Assembly (NCBI GenBank): GCA_965208385.1
Contig: CBDBOO010000052.1
Location: 1-64,000 of the forward strand
Direction: 5' to 3'
DNA length: 64,000 bases
Source: Endozoicomonas sp965208385
GTDB lineage: Bacteria > Pseudomonadota > Gammaproteobacteria > Pseudomonadales > Endozoicomonadaceae
Shown here piece after piece: positions 17,498-27,433 of the stretch (position 1 is its first letter; the number at the start of each line of letters is the position of its first letter). A program made the translations under genes and the position numbers. The notes beneath the pieces are model-generated. The model was not told the origin of the DNA and did not search any database. It saw only the letters and a program-made list of their open reading frames with translations.

Positions 17498-18660
17498 CCT
17501 CTCACCTCCAGCATGACCTGTTGGCTGTTTTTATCGGTAGATTGACTCACCTTACGAATAACAATCCGGTTATCCGCTCGCAGGGAGGATTCCAGTTGCG
17601 ACCATAATTTAAGGTCAACTTTCAGTGTCACAGTAAGAGCATCTCCTCTGGATGATAGCTCTGATACGATGACACCCTGCTCAGGCCAGATGGACACCAG
17701 TCGATTCAAGCGGGATAAAACGGATGCATTGCTCCCGGAATCCAGTTCGGCCAGTCGGTTCCTGAACTGCTGAACAGGGTTAACCTTCCGTGCATCAGGG
17801 CCCATGACCTGATGAAACAGCTGATTGATTTCGCTGTCCAGCTGCTCTTTCTGGTTAAGCAGCTGAATGCTGTTCCAGGTGAACATTGACGTTTGAATAA
17901 ACAGGGCAACTGCCAGCATGATCAGTGCAGGTGCAAAACGACGCAGGCCGCTCTTTTTCCTCAGATGAAACTCTCCCTGAAGAAGACTTATTCCCGCATT
18001 TCGCCAATGACTGGCCAGTAGTTTCAGGTTATCCAGCGCCGTGTGCTGGTGGGCAGAGACGTTGATTCGGTTAAAAGCGGTATAGCCTTTTTGTTCCAGA
18101 AGCGGTTGTTCCAGAAGTCGTTGTTCCAGAAGTGGTTGATACTGATCCCACCAGTTTTCCGGAATAGTCATACCCTGGATGTTATTGTATCGAATCAGTA
18201 AATTATCACTGTCACTGAGTACACTGGGTTGTTCTGACTGGAGTGGAAGCATCAGGTAATCAGCATTCATCTCGATGACTTTCAGGCCGAAGCTCTTTAG
18301 CTGCTTGTGCCATTCGGTCATTAATGCCCGATCAACCACGGCAACGGACACCATTCCCTGATCATTTCTTTGACTCATTGGACAGATGAAAACGGTATCC
18401 GTCGGGCTGCTGATCTGCTCTTCTACTGCCCATACCAGCACCTCACGGGACCAGCGAACAGGCAGTTCAACGTCAAGGGACAGCACCTTTTCCCCGGGCA
18501 GCAGAACCACCACAGGAAGTTTTTGAGCGTCGGGCTTTCTTCTGAATAAATCGGCCAGAGATTCTGCAGTTCCCGATGCCTGTCCGGAACCATCACTGCT
18601 TATATGCCAGAGCACCGAGGCGTCTTCAGCCATAAAACGGAGAAACAATTGTTCTTTCAT
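17494..18660 (-). CDS. gspL: Type II secretion system protein L
   Basis: 388 residues: an actin-like cytoplasmic domain that binds the GspE ATPase, one membrane helix at about 238-258 and a C-terminal periplasmic domain. A local 15-bp duplication around 18090-18140 gives a repeated LLEQ run (PLLEQRLLEQPLLEQK) in the cytoplasmic domain; the frame is kept, so this is a length variation. It lies 6 bases after gspK. Confidence 0.88.
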   Translation of the reverse strand: MKEQLFLRFMAEDASVLWHISSDGSGQASGTAESLADLFRRKPDAQKLPVVVLLPGEKVLSLDVELPVRWSREVLVWAVEEQISSPTDTVFICPMSQRNDQGMVSVAVVDRALMTEWHKQLKSFGLKVIEMNADYLMLPLQSEQPSVLSDSDNLLIRYNNIQGMTIPENWWDQYQPLLEQRLLEQPLLEQKGYTAFNRINVSAHQHTALDNLKLLASHWRNAGISLLQGEFHLRKKSGLRRFAPALIMLAVALFIQTSMFTWNSIQLLNQKEQLDSEINQLFHQVMGPDARKVNPVQQFRNRLAELDSGSNASVLSRLNRLVSIWPEQGVIVSELSSRGDALTVTLKVDLKLWSQLESSLRADNRIVIRKVSQSTDKNSQQVMLEVRG

Positions 18661-18666
18661 TATTTT

Positions 18667-19686
18667 TCAGGCTTCCCCATAAATTCGTTGAACTCGATAC
18701 ACCCGTTTGCCATCAACCAGATACAAACTGCTTAAAGTGACTTTAAGCCCATGAAACTGCACTGTTATTTGTGCCTTGAAAGCATCACTTTTTACGGTCA
18801 ATTGTTTTTTAAGTGACTTCTTTTCTGTTGCGGTCAGCGCCAGTTTTTTTAAATCAGGTGCATTCAGAAAAACAGCCGTATCACTGTAACCCCGTTCAGC
18901 TCGGTTCTCGATTAACTCTCTGGCTTCATCAACTGTGATTCGGTTAAACAGCATGGCAGCCAGTAATGGCGCTTTATCCAGCGACAATGTATTGATATTA
19001 ATCTTCTGGCTTTTATCCGGCAACACGCAGACCTGTGTTGCCAGAAGGTCCAGATTGGTACGGCTGATAGCTCCGGTCAGCAGCAATTCATCAAGGCTGG
19101 CTATGGTACTGTTGGCCGTGTAGAACTCCCGATTATCCCTGAGATATTGCAGATCTTCGGCTCCGTTGAAACCGGTTTCGTCAAAATCACCGTCCATCCA
19201 ATCCTGAATCCTGCTCAGTAATGCATCAGGATCGGTATCTTCCAATCGAAGATTGGTCAGCAAAAACTGGAATTGCTTCAGCATACCAGCATCAATGGTT
19301 CCCGGTTTCGTGCCAGACAAAAGCCCGTTAATATTCAGACATGAGCGCATATCGGACAAACTTCCACCCACCGTGCCGCCATCCACGGGGTATATCTGGG
19401 CCTGCTTAGCCCAGGATTGTCCAAGATGCGTGGTCCGTTCTCTGTTCAGTTCTTTAATGCCCTGAACAACAATCTGTTCTGCGGAATCGGCATACCACCA
19501 GGCCTGTTGAAAAATTTTTATATTGCTCTGTCGTCGGGCATCGACCTGTAATCGTTCACCCAGCAACGTCAGTGCTATTGCCATTACGGCAACCACCAGT
19601 ACTACCGATAACAGGGCAACACCTTTTTCTCTGTTTGCTCTATTCACGCTATTTATATTAACGCTATTTCTGATCACGCTATTCAA
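18667..19686 (-). CDS. gspK: Type II secretion system minor pseudopilin K
   Basis: 339 residues, the usual size for GspK, the largest minor pseudopilin, which sits at the pseudopilus tip with GspI and GspJ. The N-terminus has the prepilin pattern EKGVALLSVVLVVAVMAIAL, cleaved by GspO before the hydrophobic helix. The start is uncertain because several Met/Asn-rich near-repeats precede it (MNSVIRNSVNINSVN). It overlaps gspJ by 4 bases. Confidence 0.9.
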   Translation of the reverse strand: MNSVIRNSVNINSVNRANREKGVALLSVVLVVAVMAIALTLLGERLQVDARRQSNIKIFQQAWWYADSAEQIVVQGIKELNRERTTHLGQSWAKQAQIYPVDGGTVGGSLSDMRSCLNINGLLSGTKPGTIDAGMLKQFQFLLTNLRLEDTDPDALLSRIQDWMDGDFDETGFNGAEDLQYLRDNREFYTANSTIASLDELLLTGAISRTNLDLLATQVCVLPDKSQKININTLSLDKAPLLAAMLFNRITVDEARELIENRAERGYSDTAVFLNAPDLKKLALTATEKKSLKKQLTVKSDAFKAQITVQFHGLKVTLSSLYLVDGKRVYRVQRIYGEA

Positions 19687-20348
19687 GAGCTGCCACCTCC
19701 CTGTGCCGTACTGAAATTGGATAACTGAACAGGCGCAATTTCAGGTAACAAAAAGGATCGTGTTACGGTTCCCAGACCTTCTACTTGCAGGGTCATCGAA
19801 ACGGCTCTGGGTAACTGGCCCGCCAAAGGTGGATAATTCTGCCAGGCATTATCATGATAAAATTGCCAGCGAACCTGGTCGGCATCCAGTAATGGTTCCG
19901 CTTTAATATCCTGCTTTGCCGGGTTACGCAGTGCTACAGCCGAACGCGTCAGTGTGTTCTCTTTCCAGCTCCAGATAACCCGATTGAACGACGGAGATTG
20001 CGGGTTTACCTCTTTCGTCCAGATATTATGGGATAGCCATTCCAGCCGCTGATCTTCCTCTGAGTATTGCCAGGGAGCATCCAGGGAATCACCCTGACGA
20101 TCGCGCAGATTGTGACTGGCCAACTGGGCAAAATCTTTTGCCAGAAGCGTGAATACCAGTTCGACCCTATCCAGTTGAGTGGATTTTTTCAGGTAGTTGT
20201 CCCGGCCATCCAGAATGGCAGACAATGTGGTTGCTGCAACCATGCCCACCAGGGCAAAAATGGCCACCGCCAGCAGCAATTCTATTAAGGTGAATCCCCG
20301 GTGTTTGAGTCTGGTGCTGCTTTTTTCAAGACCAGGGCATTTACTCAT
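19683..20348 (-). CDS. gspJ: Type II secretion system minor pseudopilin J
   Basis: 221 residues with a type IV prepilin leader and helix, HRGFTLIELLLAVAIFALVG, the Glu at +5 included. It forms the tip complex with GspI and GspK that starts pseudopilus assembly. It overlaps gspI and gspK by 4 bases each. Confidence 0.92.
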   Translation of the reverse strand: MSKCPGLEKSSTRLKHRGFTLIELLLAVAIFALVGMVAATTLSAILDGRDNYLKKSTQLDRVELVFTLLAKDFAQLASHNLRDRQGDSLDAPWQYSEEDQRLEWLSHNIWTKEVNPQSPSFNRVIWSWKENTLTRSAVALRNPAKQDIKAEPLLDADQVRWQFYHDNAWQNYPPLAGQLPRAVSMTLQVEGLGTVTRSFLLPEIAPVQLSNFSTAQGGGSS

Positions 20349-20788
20349 TCTCTGACACCATTTTTTGGTATCAGAGCAACAAGGGACAATAACCGGGATT
20401 CAGTATTCTCAGGTGCATAGACGAAAACTTCAGCCTGAAGGAAGCCTTTATCCAGGGTTCTGGACAGAGTCATTCGCCACTGAAAGTCTTCTCCTGACTG
20501 ATTTTCTGTTCCTTTCAGTTCTCCTGATAGAGAACTGTTTTTTGATAAGCGGACATTAACCAGCTGATTGTGTGCCACCAGTCCAGCCAGAAAGACCTGC
20601 TCCCTGTGGGCCAGGTTACCGGTGCCTGAAGCCAGAAGATTTAATCCGGCGATTGCCACAATTGACAGAATAAACATGGCAACCATGACTTCCAGCAGGG
20701 TCATTCCCGCTGCTTTTTGCGATACTTTTTGTGGTGATGATTTCTGTGACAGCCTCTCAGGCTGCGGGCAGAATTTCCAGTGCAGCAT
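20345..20788 (-). CDS. gspI: Type II secretion system minor pseudopilin I
   Basis: 147 residues with the prepilin motif AAGMTLLEVMVAMFILSIVA after a long basic leader. The chosen start overlaps gspH by 32 bases; no closer Met precedes the cleavage site except the motif Met itself. Minor pseudopilin of the tip complex. Confidence 0.9.
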   Translation of the reverse strand: MLHWKFCPQPERLSQKSSPQKVSQKAAGMTLLEVMVAMFILSIVAIAGLNLLASGTGNLAHREQVFLAGLVAHNQLVNVRLSKNSSLSGELKGTENQSGEDFQWRMTLSRTLDKGFLQAEVFVYAPENTESRLLSLVALIPKNGVRE

Positions 20789-21275
20789 CTATGAGTGTTC
20801 CGTTGATTCTTATAATTGACGCGCTATCACACAGGTCAAAGGTAAAAGGAGTCCGCTGTCCATCCGGCAGCAATAGCACGCGAATTCTGTCGTTTTGTTT
20901 TTCACCTGAATTCTTGTTTGAGTGCTTGTCTAAAGAGTTCTGCGTATTATTATTAATACAACCGCCTTCAGCAGTCAGCCAGATTTCATCTGGCAGTTCT
21001 CTGGAAATGAAGGGCTTTTGGTTCATTATCTGCCAGCCGTTCTCTGTTCGTTTCTCAAAACCGTACTGGTCCGACTCAAAAAACATCACCATGGGTGAGC
21101 CGGAAAAAACTGACTGGCTGGCCAGCTCATTTTGCAGGGCGATGATCTTTCCTGCTTCTTTGAGCAATCGTTCATCGTCACTGGTTGTAAGATGAATAGT
21201 GGTTATCAGCAGTGCTGAAAGGGCAATCACCAGTAATAATTCAAGATAACTGAAGCCCTTTTGCGGGTTCATCAT
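20757..21275 (-). CDS. gspH: Type II secretion system minor pseudopilin H
   Basis: 172 residues starting with the prepilin motif QKGFSYLELLLVIALSALLI; the conserved Glu +5 is present. GspH links the pseudopilus tip to the main GspG filament. It overlaps gspG by 4 bases and gspI by 32. Confidence 0.9.
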   Translation of the reverse strand: MMNPQKGFSYLELLLVIALSALLITTIHLTTSDDERLLKEAGKIIALQNELASQSVFSGSPMVMFFESDQYGFEKRTENGWQIMNQKPFISRELPDEIWLTAEGGCINNNTQNSLDKHSNKNSGEKQNDRIRVLLLPDGQRTPFTFDLCDSASIIRINGTLIDAALEILPAA

Positions 21276-21733
21276 CCCAGATCCCAGTTACCCAGGTCTG
21301 CATCCGCACCTTCACCGTCGATTTCACCATTGGCACCCAGAGAGTAAATATCGATCTCCCCATGCTCACCGGGATACAGGTACTGGTACTCGTTGCCCCA
21401 TGGGTCGGTAGGCAGACGCTTGATATAGCCTCTGCTTTTGTAGTTTCTGGGCTCAGGATCTTTTCCAGGTTTACTTACCAGGGCTTCCAGACCCTGATCG
21501 GTAGTGGGATAACGAAAGTTATCGGCCTTGTACATGTCCAGCGCCTGTTCCAGTGCGGCAATGTCTGTCCTGGTTTTCTGAATCATGGCTGATTCCTGAT
21601 TCTCCAGGATATTGGGTGCCACTACGGCAGCCAGCAAACCCAGAATCATCATCACCACCATTAACTCCAGCAGAGTGAATCCTTTGATGCCGTTACTACG
21701 ACGATGACTGTTTTTTCTGTTCATAAATATCAT
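21272..21733 (-). CDS. gspG: Type II secretion system major pseudopilin G
   Basis: 153 residues with the leader cleavage site in GIKGFTLLELMVVMMILGLL. The C-terminal part has the GspG calcium-loop region (SLGANGEIDGEGADADLGNW). It is the main subunit of the piston-like pseudopilus. A homologue-typical KTDIAALEQALDMYKADN helix precedes the beta sheet. Confidence 0.95.
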   Translation of the reverse strand: MIFMNRKNSHRRSNGIKGFTLLELMVVMMILGLLAAVVAPNILENQESAMIQKTRTDIAALEQALDMYKADNFRYPTTDQGLEALVSKPGKDPEPRNYKSRGYIKRLPTDPWGNEYQYLYPGEHGEIDIYSLGANGEIDGEGADADLGNWDLG

Positions 21734-21737
21734 CCAG

Positions 21738-22943
21738 TTAAATTCCAGTCAGCTGATTGAGTTCCAGAATGGGCAGAAGAATCGCCAGAACAATGGTCAG
21801 CACCACGCCACCCATTAATACAATCAAGGCTGGCTCAAACAAGCTCATTCCTATGGTGATGGCCGATTCCACTTCCCTGTCCTGTTGATCCGCACAGCGT
21901 ATTAACATGGCATCCAGTTCACTGGCTGCTTCACCACTCTTGATCATATGAACAATCAACGGTGGGAAAACCTGCCTTTCTGTCAGGGCTCTGCCCAGGG
22001 AGTCTCCCCCTCTCACCTGAGCCATAACCTGCTCAAGTGCGTTAGCCAGTTTCCGGTTCTGGGCCATGGGACGTGCGCAGGACAATGCATCCAGCAGAGG
22101 CACACCGCTGGCCAGCAGCATGCCAAGCGTTCGACAAAGCCGGGCACATTCAATACTGTTAATCAGAGGGCCTAATACAGGTAATCGTAAACGATAACTG
22201 TCCCGCATCAGCCGAATGGCAGGCTTTGTGAGCAGCCATCGCCAGAGAAAAGAAACGGCAAAAATACCCAGCATCAATACCAGGCCATATTCCCTGAGAA
22301 AGGTACTGATATTGATCATTGCTTCTGTTAATGCCGGCAAAGACTGACCAACACGGTCAAACTGCTGGGTAATTCTTGGCACAACCCAGATCATCAGGCT
22401 GCTGATAACCGCCAGGCTCACCAGAGTTAAAATAATCGGATAGACCATGGCGCCCTGCACTTTCTGACGACGTGCATGGGATGTTTCAAGATATTCCGCC
22501 AGATTATCCAGCACCGGACCCAGCTGGCCTGACTGTTCACCGGCAGCAACCATACTGCGATAGAGTTCATCAAACGTACGACTATGACTGGTCATGCTGG
22601 CGGACAGTGAATAGCCCTGAGCCAGCTGTGATCGCACTGAAGACAGTACTCGTTTAATTCGCTGACTGGGTGCATGTTCCGCCGAGGTTCTAAGGGCTTC
22701 CTCAATGGGTAAGCCTGACTGAATCAAGCTGGCCAGTTGGCGTGTAATGAGCAGCAGATCTTTGTGGCTCAGCCCCCTTGGCTGCTTCTGGGTAGCCTCA
22801 CGGGTTTTCTCTCTGGTCAGGGTTTCAGGAAATAACCCTTTGGTTCTCAATGATTGTCTGGCCAGAGCGGATGAATCGGCCTCGATAACGCCTTTTATTT
22901 TCCGTCCGGAAGTGTTTCGGGCGATGTATTCGTAAACAATCAC
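21738..22943 (-). CDS. gspF: Type II secretion system inner-membrane platform protein F
   Basis: 401 residues with two GspF cytoplasmic helical domains, each followed by membrane helices (about 167-190, 220-240 and 370-395). It forms the centre of the inner-membrane platform coupled to the GspE ATPase. It overlaps gspE by 4 bases and lies 4 bases before gspG. Confidence 0.95.
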   Translation of the reverse strand: MIVYEYIARNTSGRKIKGVIEADSSALARQSLRTKGLFPETLTREKTREATQKQPRGLSHKDLLLITRQLASLIQSGLPIEEALRTSAEHAPSQRIKRVLSSVRSQLAQGYSLSASMTSHSRTFDELYRSMVAAGEQSGQLGPVLDNLAEYLETSHARRQKVQGAMVYPIILTLVSLAVISSLMIWVVPRITQQFDRVGQSLPALTEAMINISTFLREYGLVLMLGIFAVSFLWRWLLTKPAIRLMRDSYRLRLPVLGPLINSIECARLCRTLGMLLASGVPLLDALSCARPMAQNRKLANALEQVMAQVRGGDSLGRALTERQVFPPLIVHMIKSGEAASELDAMLIRCADQQDREVESAITIGMSLFEPALIVLMGGVVLTIVLAILLPILELNQLTGI

Positions 22944-24409
22944 GTGTCAGCCCTCGTTACCCGAAGGACTTCCTGCACACTGGTCAAGCCGGTCAGTACC
23001 GCCGTCCGTCCCTGCTGATTCAGCAGGGTATTCTGTTCCTGTTGCCTGAGTTGCAGCTGGTTTTCTGTTGCGCCTTCACTGATCAGTTCGGCCATGGGAC
23101 GATCCACTTCCAGCAGCTCGAACAGACCAAACCGTCCCTGATAGCCGGTGTGATCACACTCCGGGCAACCTTTTGCCTGATAAACCCGCTGATTCTCCAG
23201 CTGTTCATCACCGAGAATAATGGCATCCTTGTGAGCAAGCGTGGTTTCCTGACGACAGTGTGTGCATAACTGGCGAACCAGTCGTTGTGCCAGAACTGCG
23301 CGCAGGGTAGATGCGATCAGGAAAGACTCTACGCCCATATCCAGCAGTCGGGTAACCGTTGCTGCGGCGCTATTGGTATGGAGGGTTGAAAGAACCAGAT
23401 GTCCGGTTAAACTGGCCTGGACGGCAATCTCCGCCGTTTCCCGATCCCGGATTTCACCCACCATCACAACATCAGGATCCTGTCGCAGAATAGCCCTTAA
23501 TCCCCGGGCAAAACTCATATCAACCTTGGTGTTCACCTGGGTCTGGCCAATACCTTCAATGGCATATTCCACCGGATCTTCCACGGTAAGGATATTTCTG
23601 GAGTGATCGTTCATTTTGGCCAGAGCGGCGTAAAGCGTAGTGGTTTTACCGGAACCGGTAGGGCCGGTCACCAGGATAATACCGTTTGGACTACTGAGAC
23701 AGTGTTCGAACTGTAATTTAGTTTCTTTTGGCATGCCCAGTTTTTCAAGACTGGCACTGGCATTATTTTTATCCAGAAGACGAAGTACCACTCTTTCACT
23801 GTATCGGGATGGCAGTGTGGATACCCGTACATCGACTTCCCGGCCACCCAGTTTTAAGGACAGCCGTCCGTCCTGGGGAATGCGCTTTTCAGCAATATCC
23901 AGTTGAGCCATTACCTTGATTCTTGAAACCAGCAGTGGCGCCAGTTCTCTGCGCAGATCCAGAACTTCACAAAGGACGCCATCTACCCGCAGACGTACAC
24001 GGGCCCGTTTCTCATAGGTTTCAATATGTACGTCAGAAGACTGACGATTAATAGCTTCACGGAGAATGGCATTGATCAGCTGAATAACCGGAGCGTCATC
24101 CTCAGACTCCATAAGGTCTTCGGTTTCCGGCAGGGTATCGGCCAGTGAAGCCAGATCCATGGCATCATGAACGTTCTCTGCCAGTATTTCACTGGCGGCA
24201 CCACCCTGTTCGTATTCTGCCGTGAGTAACTCGATAAAACCGGCTTCATCAACCATTTCCAGAGTCAGACGACCACGGGCTCGTTGTAGCTCAATCAAAG
24301 CCGAAGCGGTAGACCCTGAATGACACACAAGCTGAGCATGGCCTTCTGAATCAGACTTCAGCAATACGCCGTGGCGGGATGCATAACGATAAGGTAATCT
24401 TTCGATCAT
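22940..24409 (-). CDS. gspE: Type II secretion system ATPase E
   Basis: 489 residues, the hexameric ATPase that drives pseudopilus assembly. Visible are Walker A GPTGSGKTTTLYAAL, an Asp box, Walker B region (QDPDVVMVGEIRD), His box and the tetracysteine zinc motif (CTHC, then CPEC). The N-terminal domain binds GspL. It lies 12 bases after gspD. Confidence 0.96.
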   Translation of the reverse strand: MIERLPYRYASRHGVLLKSDSEGHAQLVCHSGSTASALIELQRARGRLTLEMVDEAGFIELLTAEYEQGGAASEILAENVHDAMDLASLADTLPETEDLMESEDDAPVIQLINAILREAINRQSSDVHIETYEKRARVRLRVDGVLCEVLDLRRELAPLLVSRIKVMAQLDIAEKRIPQDGRLSLKLGGREVDVRVSTLPSRYSERVVLRLLDKNNASASLEKLGMPKETKLQFEHCLSSPNGIILVTGPTGSGKTTTLYAALAKMNDHSRNILTVEDPVEYAIEGIGQTQVNTKVDMSFARGLRAILRQDPDVVMVGEIRDRETAEIAVQASLTGHLVLSTLHTNSAAATVTRLLDMGVESFLIASTLRAVLAQRLVRQLCTHCRQETTLAHKDAIILGDEQLENQRVYQAKGCPECDHTGYQGRFGLFELLEVDRPMAELISEGATENQLQLRQQEQNTLLNQQGRTAVLTGLTSVQEVLRVTRADT

Positions 24410-24421
24410 AGTGAAAGCTCC

Positions 24422-26380
24422 CTACTGCTTTACCGGTGCTACAGGTTTTACCAGTGACCGGTTTCGTGCGCCGCTAACCGGTAATAATGGTCTGCTTTCT
24501 TCGGGCAGCATGGCAATTTCTTTTTCCTGCTGGAGTAACTGGCGGGCACGAATATAACTGTATTTATCGCCACTGATTTTGCGCACATCATCCTGGGTGC
24601 GGATTACGGTTGATCTGAGGAAAATCGCCAGATGCTTCTTCTTTTTACTGGCTGTTCTGGAACGGAACAATTGACCAAGCAGAGGGATATCTCCCAGTAA
24701 TGGCACCTTGCTTTCCACTTCGCTCAGCTCTTCGCTGGTCAGGCCACCCAACACAATGGTGTCGCCGTCATCTACCTGAATGGTGGTGATAATTTCCCGC
24801 TTGGTGGTTACCACGTCCTGTGCACCATTTGCCGGTGCCAGAGCGGAAACTTCCTGGTAAATATTAAGCCGGATTGCATCACCGTCGTTAATCTGTGGCG
24901 TGACTTTCAGCTTTACCCCCACATCTTCACGTTTCACTGTGGTGAACGGGTTACTGTTATTGTCGCCGGTGACAGAACCAGTGATTACCGGAATGTTATT
25001 GCCTACCAGAATGGACGCTTCTTCATTATCCAATACCATCAACGACGGTGTAGACAGGACATTACTATTGGTATCTGACTGCAGGGCATTGACCAGAACG
25101 GCAAGGCTCTGACCGTCTGGGTTGAAGTTACCCAGACCCAGAATCAATCCCTGTGCTGTTTTCAGGGCATCACCGACGCCAGAGCTGTCACTGCTTAGTG
25201 CAGATCCGGCCAGATTAAATGAAGAGGGGGAATTCTGACTATTGAAGCCAGTACCGCCAACCGGCATATCCTTGCTACCAAATAGCCATTGGACCCCCAG
25301 GTCCCGGGCAATATCATCGCCGAGTTCAACAATAATGGCTTCCACATGTACCTGGGCACGGCGGATATCAAGCTGGGCAATGACCTGTTCCAGTCCCTGC
25401 AACTGGTCTTTCGGACCGCTCAATACCAATGCGTTATTTTCAACATGAGCTTCAATGCGCACTTCATCTGAAGACTTGCCATTGTTGCGATCTTTCGATT
25501 TATTTTTGGTGCCCTGGGCAATGCCCTGCAGCACCTTCTGAATGGATTCAGCCTTGGCAAATTTCAGATAATGTACTTTTACACGGCTGTCTTGGTTTAT
25601 TTCATTGTCCAGTTGGGCAATTACGTTGCGAACCCGGTTGATGGTCTCCGGAGAGCTCTTGATTAAAATACAGTTGGTTCGACGGTCAGATACAAAAATT
25701 GGCGCTCCTGAGGCATCAACACCTTTGCGACTGCCACTGGACATCAACTTGGAAAGAGACGCCGCAATATCGTAAGCATCGGCATTCTGCAGACACATCA
25801 GCTCAACTTCCTGCCCGCCTTTCTGGTCAAGCCGTTTGGCAATATCTGCCAGATGATTGGCATTACCAAAACCGTCCACCAGAATCAGGGAGTTGGTGGG
25901 AGGGTAAGCGAAAAGAAAACCGGTTTTCTTGTCGACCAGGGGTCTCATAACAGACACCATCTGGGCAGCGCTGACGCTCTTGAGATGAATGATTCGGGTG
26001 ACCAGCTGGTCAAAGGCAATCCCTTCAGTGCTCTTGCCATTCACTATGGGTTTGGCATTCAGTCGCGCTGTCTGTTCAGGGATGACCTTATAGGTATCTG
26101 AGCCAATATCCGTAATAGAGAAGCCCTTAAGCTTCAATTCAGTTACAAACAGATTGATCATTTCGGCATCGCTGAGACTTTTCTGACTGCGGATATTTAC
26201 CTTTCCGGACAGCCGTTTATCAAGAATATATGTGTTACCTGAGAATTTGCCCACCATCTCGGCAAAATCCCGGATGTCAGTGTCCTGGATATCGACCTCA
26301 TAAGGGGTGGCAATGATCTGGGTTGAGAACAACAATCCCAGACCAAACAGAAAGGGAGTCACGTGAGTTAGTATTTTCAT
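24422..26380 (-). CDS. gspD: Type II secretion system secretin D
   Basis: 652 residues: a signal peptide (about 1-25), N0 domain, three N1-N3 repeats and a C-terminal secretin beta-barrel with the VGVKLKVTPQINDGDAIRL motif. It forms the outer-membrane exit channel. The C-terminal tail is short and no pilotin gene is in the operon, so targeting probably depends on a gene elsewhere. Confidence 0.95.
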   Translation of the reverse strand: MKILTHVTPFLFGLGLLFSTQIIATPYEVDIQDTDIRDFAEMVGKFSGNTYILDKRLSGKVNIRSQKSLSDAEMINLFVTELKLKGFSITDIGSDTYKVIPEQTARLNAKPIVNGKSTEGIAFDQLVTRIIHLKSVSAAQMVSVMRPLVDKKTGFLFAYPPTNSLILVDGFGNANHLADIAKRLDQKGGQEVELMCLQNADAYDIAASLSKLMSSGSRKGVDASGAPIFVSDRRTNCILIKSSPETINRVRNVIAQLDNEINQDSRVKVHYLKFAKAESIQKVLQGIAQGTKNKSKDRNNGKSSDEVRIEAHVENNALVLSGPKDQLQGLEQVIAQLDIRRAQVHVEAIIVELGDDIARDLGVQWLFGSKDMPVGGTGFNSQNSPSSFNLAGSALSSDSSGVGDALKTAQGLILGLGNFNPDGQSLAVLVNALQSDTNSNVLSTPSLMVLDNEEASILVGNNIPVITGSVTGDNNSNPFTTVKREDVGVKLKVTPQINDGDAIRLNIYQEVSALAPANGAQDVVTTKREIITTIQVDDGDTIVLGGLTSEELSEVESKVPLLGDIPLLGQLFRSRTASKKKKHLAIFLRSTVIRTQDDVRKISGDKYSYIRARQLLQQEKEIAMLPEESRPLLPVSGARNRSLVKPVAPVKQ

Positions 26381-26489
26381 AACAGTTACGGCTTGATAAT
26401 CCCTATTTGTTGTTATTGTCTCTGTTTATGTTCACTGCCCTGCTCTTCTGTACTCTGAAAAACCGGCATTGGTTTCATCGCAGATATTG

Positions 26490-27392
26490 TTAAAATACGA
26501 TGGTTTTGTGTACTACTTTACCGGAACGTTCCAGCTCCAGATTCAATGAATCTGCACCAGCCAGAAGTCCACCCAGCTGTGTCCAGTTGTTCCGATCAGA
26601 CAGTGGCAGTTTATTAATGCTGAGCAGTACATCGTTCGATTCCAGCCCAAGCCCTTTAAACAAAGCCGCATCGTGTCCGGGGTTCACCCGGAAACCCTTA
26701 ACTTCACCGTTTTTTTCATAGGGTTGGATATCAAAATAATTACCCAGTAATGAAGGATTTGATTTCAGGGAAACCCTGAGAGCCTTGAGTTGCTGCCGGG
26801 TTTTATCACTACCGGCAGAAGTTGAAGCAGGTTGTTTGGTTAAACCGCTGATCTGAATATTCTTACGACGATAACTCACCGATTGTGACTGTCCCTGATG
26901 GCGTATAATGACTTCGTTTCTATTAACGGATTCGAGCACAATATTGCTGTTTCCGTTGATTTCATCACCGATCCGATACACGCCGTTTTTACCATTTAAG
27001 CTAAGAAAAGCCATGGCCTTCTGGCTGGTTTCACTAAATATCAGACCCTTTACCCGGATATTCAGTGAGCTTTTTTTATGAACAACCGTTTGTTGTTTTT
27101 CTTCTGCAACCGGGCCAAAGAAATTGGCTGCCTTCAGTTGCCTGATATCGTACAGGGCTGGCTGGGCATTGGAATGAGTCAAGCTGGATGAGGGGGTAGA
27201 AGGAAGTGACGGAGCGAACTGGCTCACAATCTGCAGAATTAACTGCGCCAAAACACCACACAAAACCACCAGGGCTACAGTGGTAGTGGCTTTATTGATC
27301 AGATCTGATGATACCTTTTCTTGCAATACCTTTTCTTGCAATAACTGTTGCAATAACTGTTGCAATGACGCCTTTAGCGTAAATACATCCAT
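26490..27392 (-). CDS. gspC: Type II secretion system protein C
   Basis: 300 residues: an N-terminal cytoplasmic tail, a membrane helix at about 36-58, an HR domain that contacts GspD N0, and a PDZ-like C-terminal domain (GLGLESNDVLLSINKLPLSD). The tail contains duplicated LQQLLQ and EKVLQEKV segments from 12- and 15-bp DNA duplications at 27310-27366. It is the first gene of the operon. Its first nine codons and 44 bases of upstream DNA are repeated at 31208-31274, so the natural promoter context has been rearranged. Confidence 0.9.
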   Translation of the reverse strand: MDVFTLKASLQQLLQQLLQEKVLQEKVSSDLINKATTTVALVVLCGVLAQLILQIVSQFAPSLPSTPSSSLTHSNAQPALYDIRQLKAANFFGPVAEEKQQTVVHKKSSLNIRVKGLIFSETSQKAMAFLSLNGKNGVYRIGDEINGNSNIVLESVNRNEVIIRHQGQSQSVSYRRKNIQISGLTKQPASTSAGSDKTRQQLKALRVSLKSNPSLLGNYFDIQPYEKNGEVKGFRVNPGHDAALFKGLGLESNDVLLSINKLPLSDRNNWTQLGGLLAGADSLNLELERSGKVVHKTIVF

Positions 27393-27433
27393 GATGATCG
27401 TCGTTTATTGTTTTACTCAGTGCAGGCAATTTA
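27367..27433. repeat. 67-bp direct repeat, copy 1 (gspC start and leader)
   Basis: Covers the first codons of gspC (MDVFTLKAS) and its 5' leader. It matches 31208-31274 at 66 of 67 positions (ATGATGATCG here, ATGATTATCG there). The two copies enclose 3.8 kb holding the IS1634-type element and two small genes. Confidence 0.95.
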
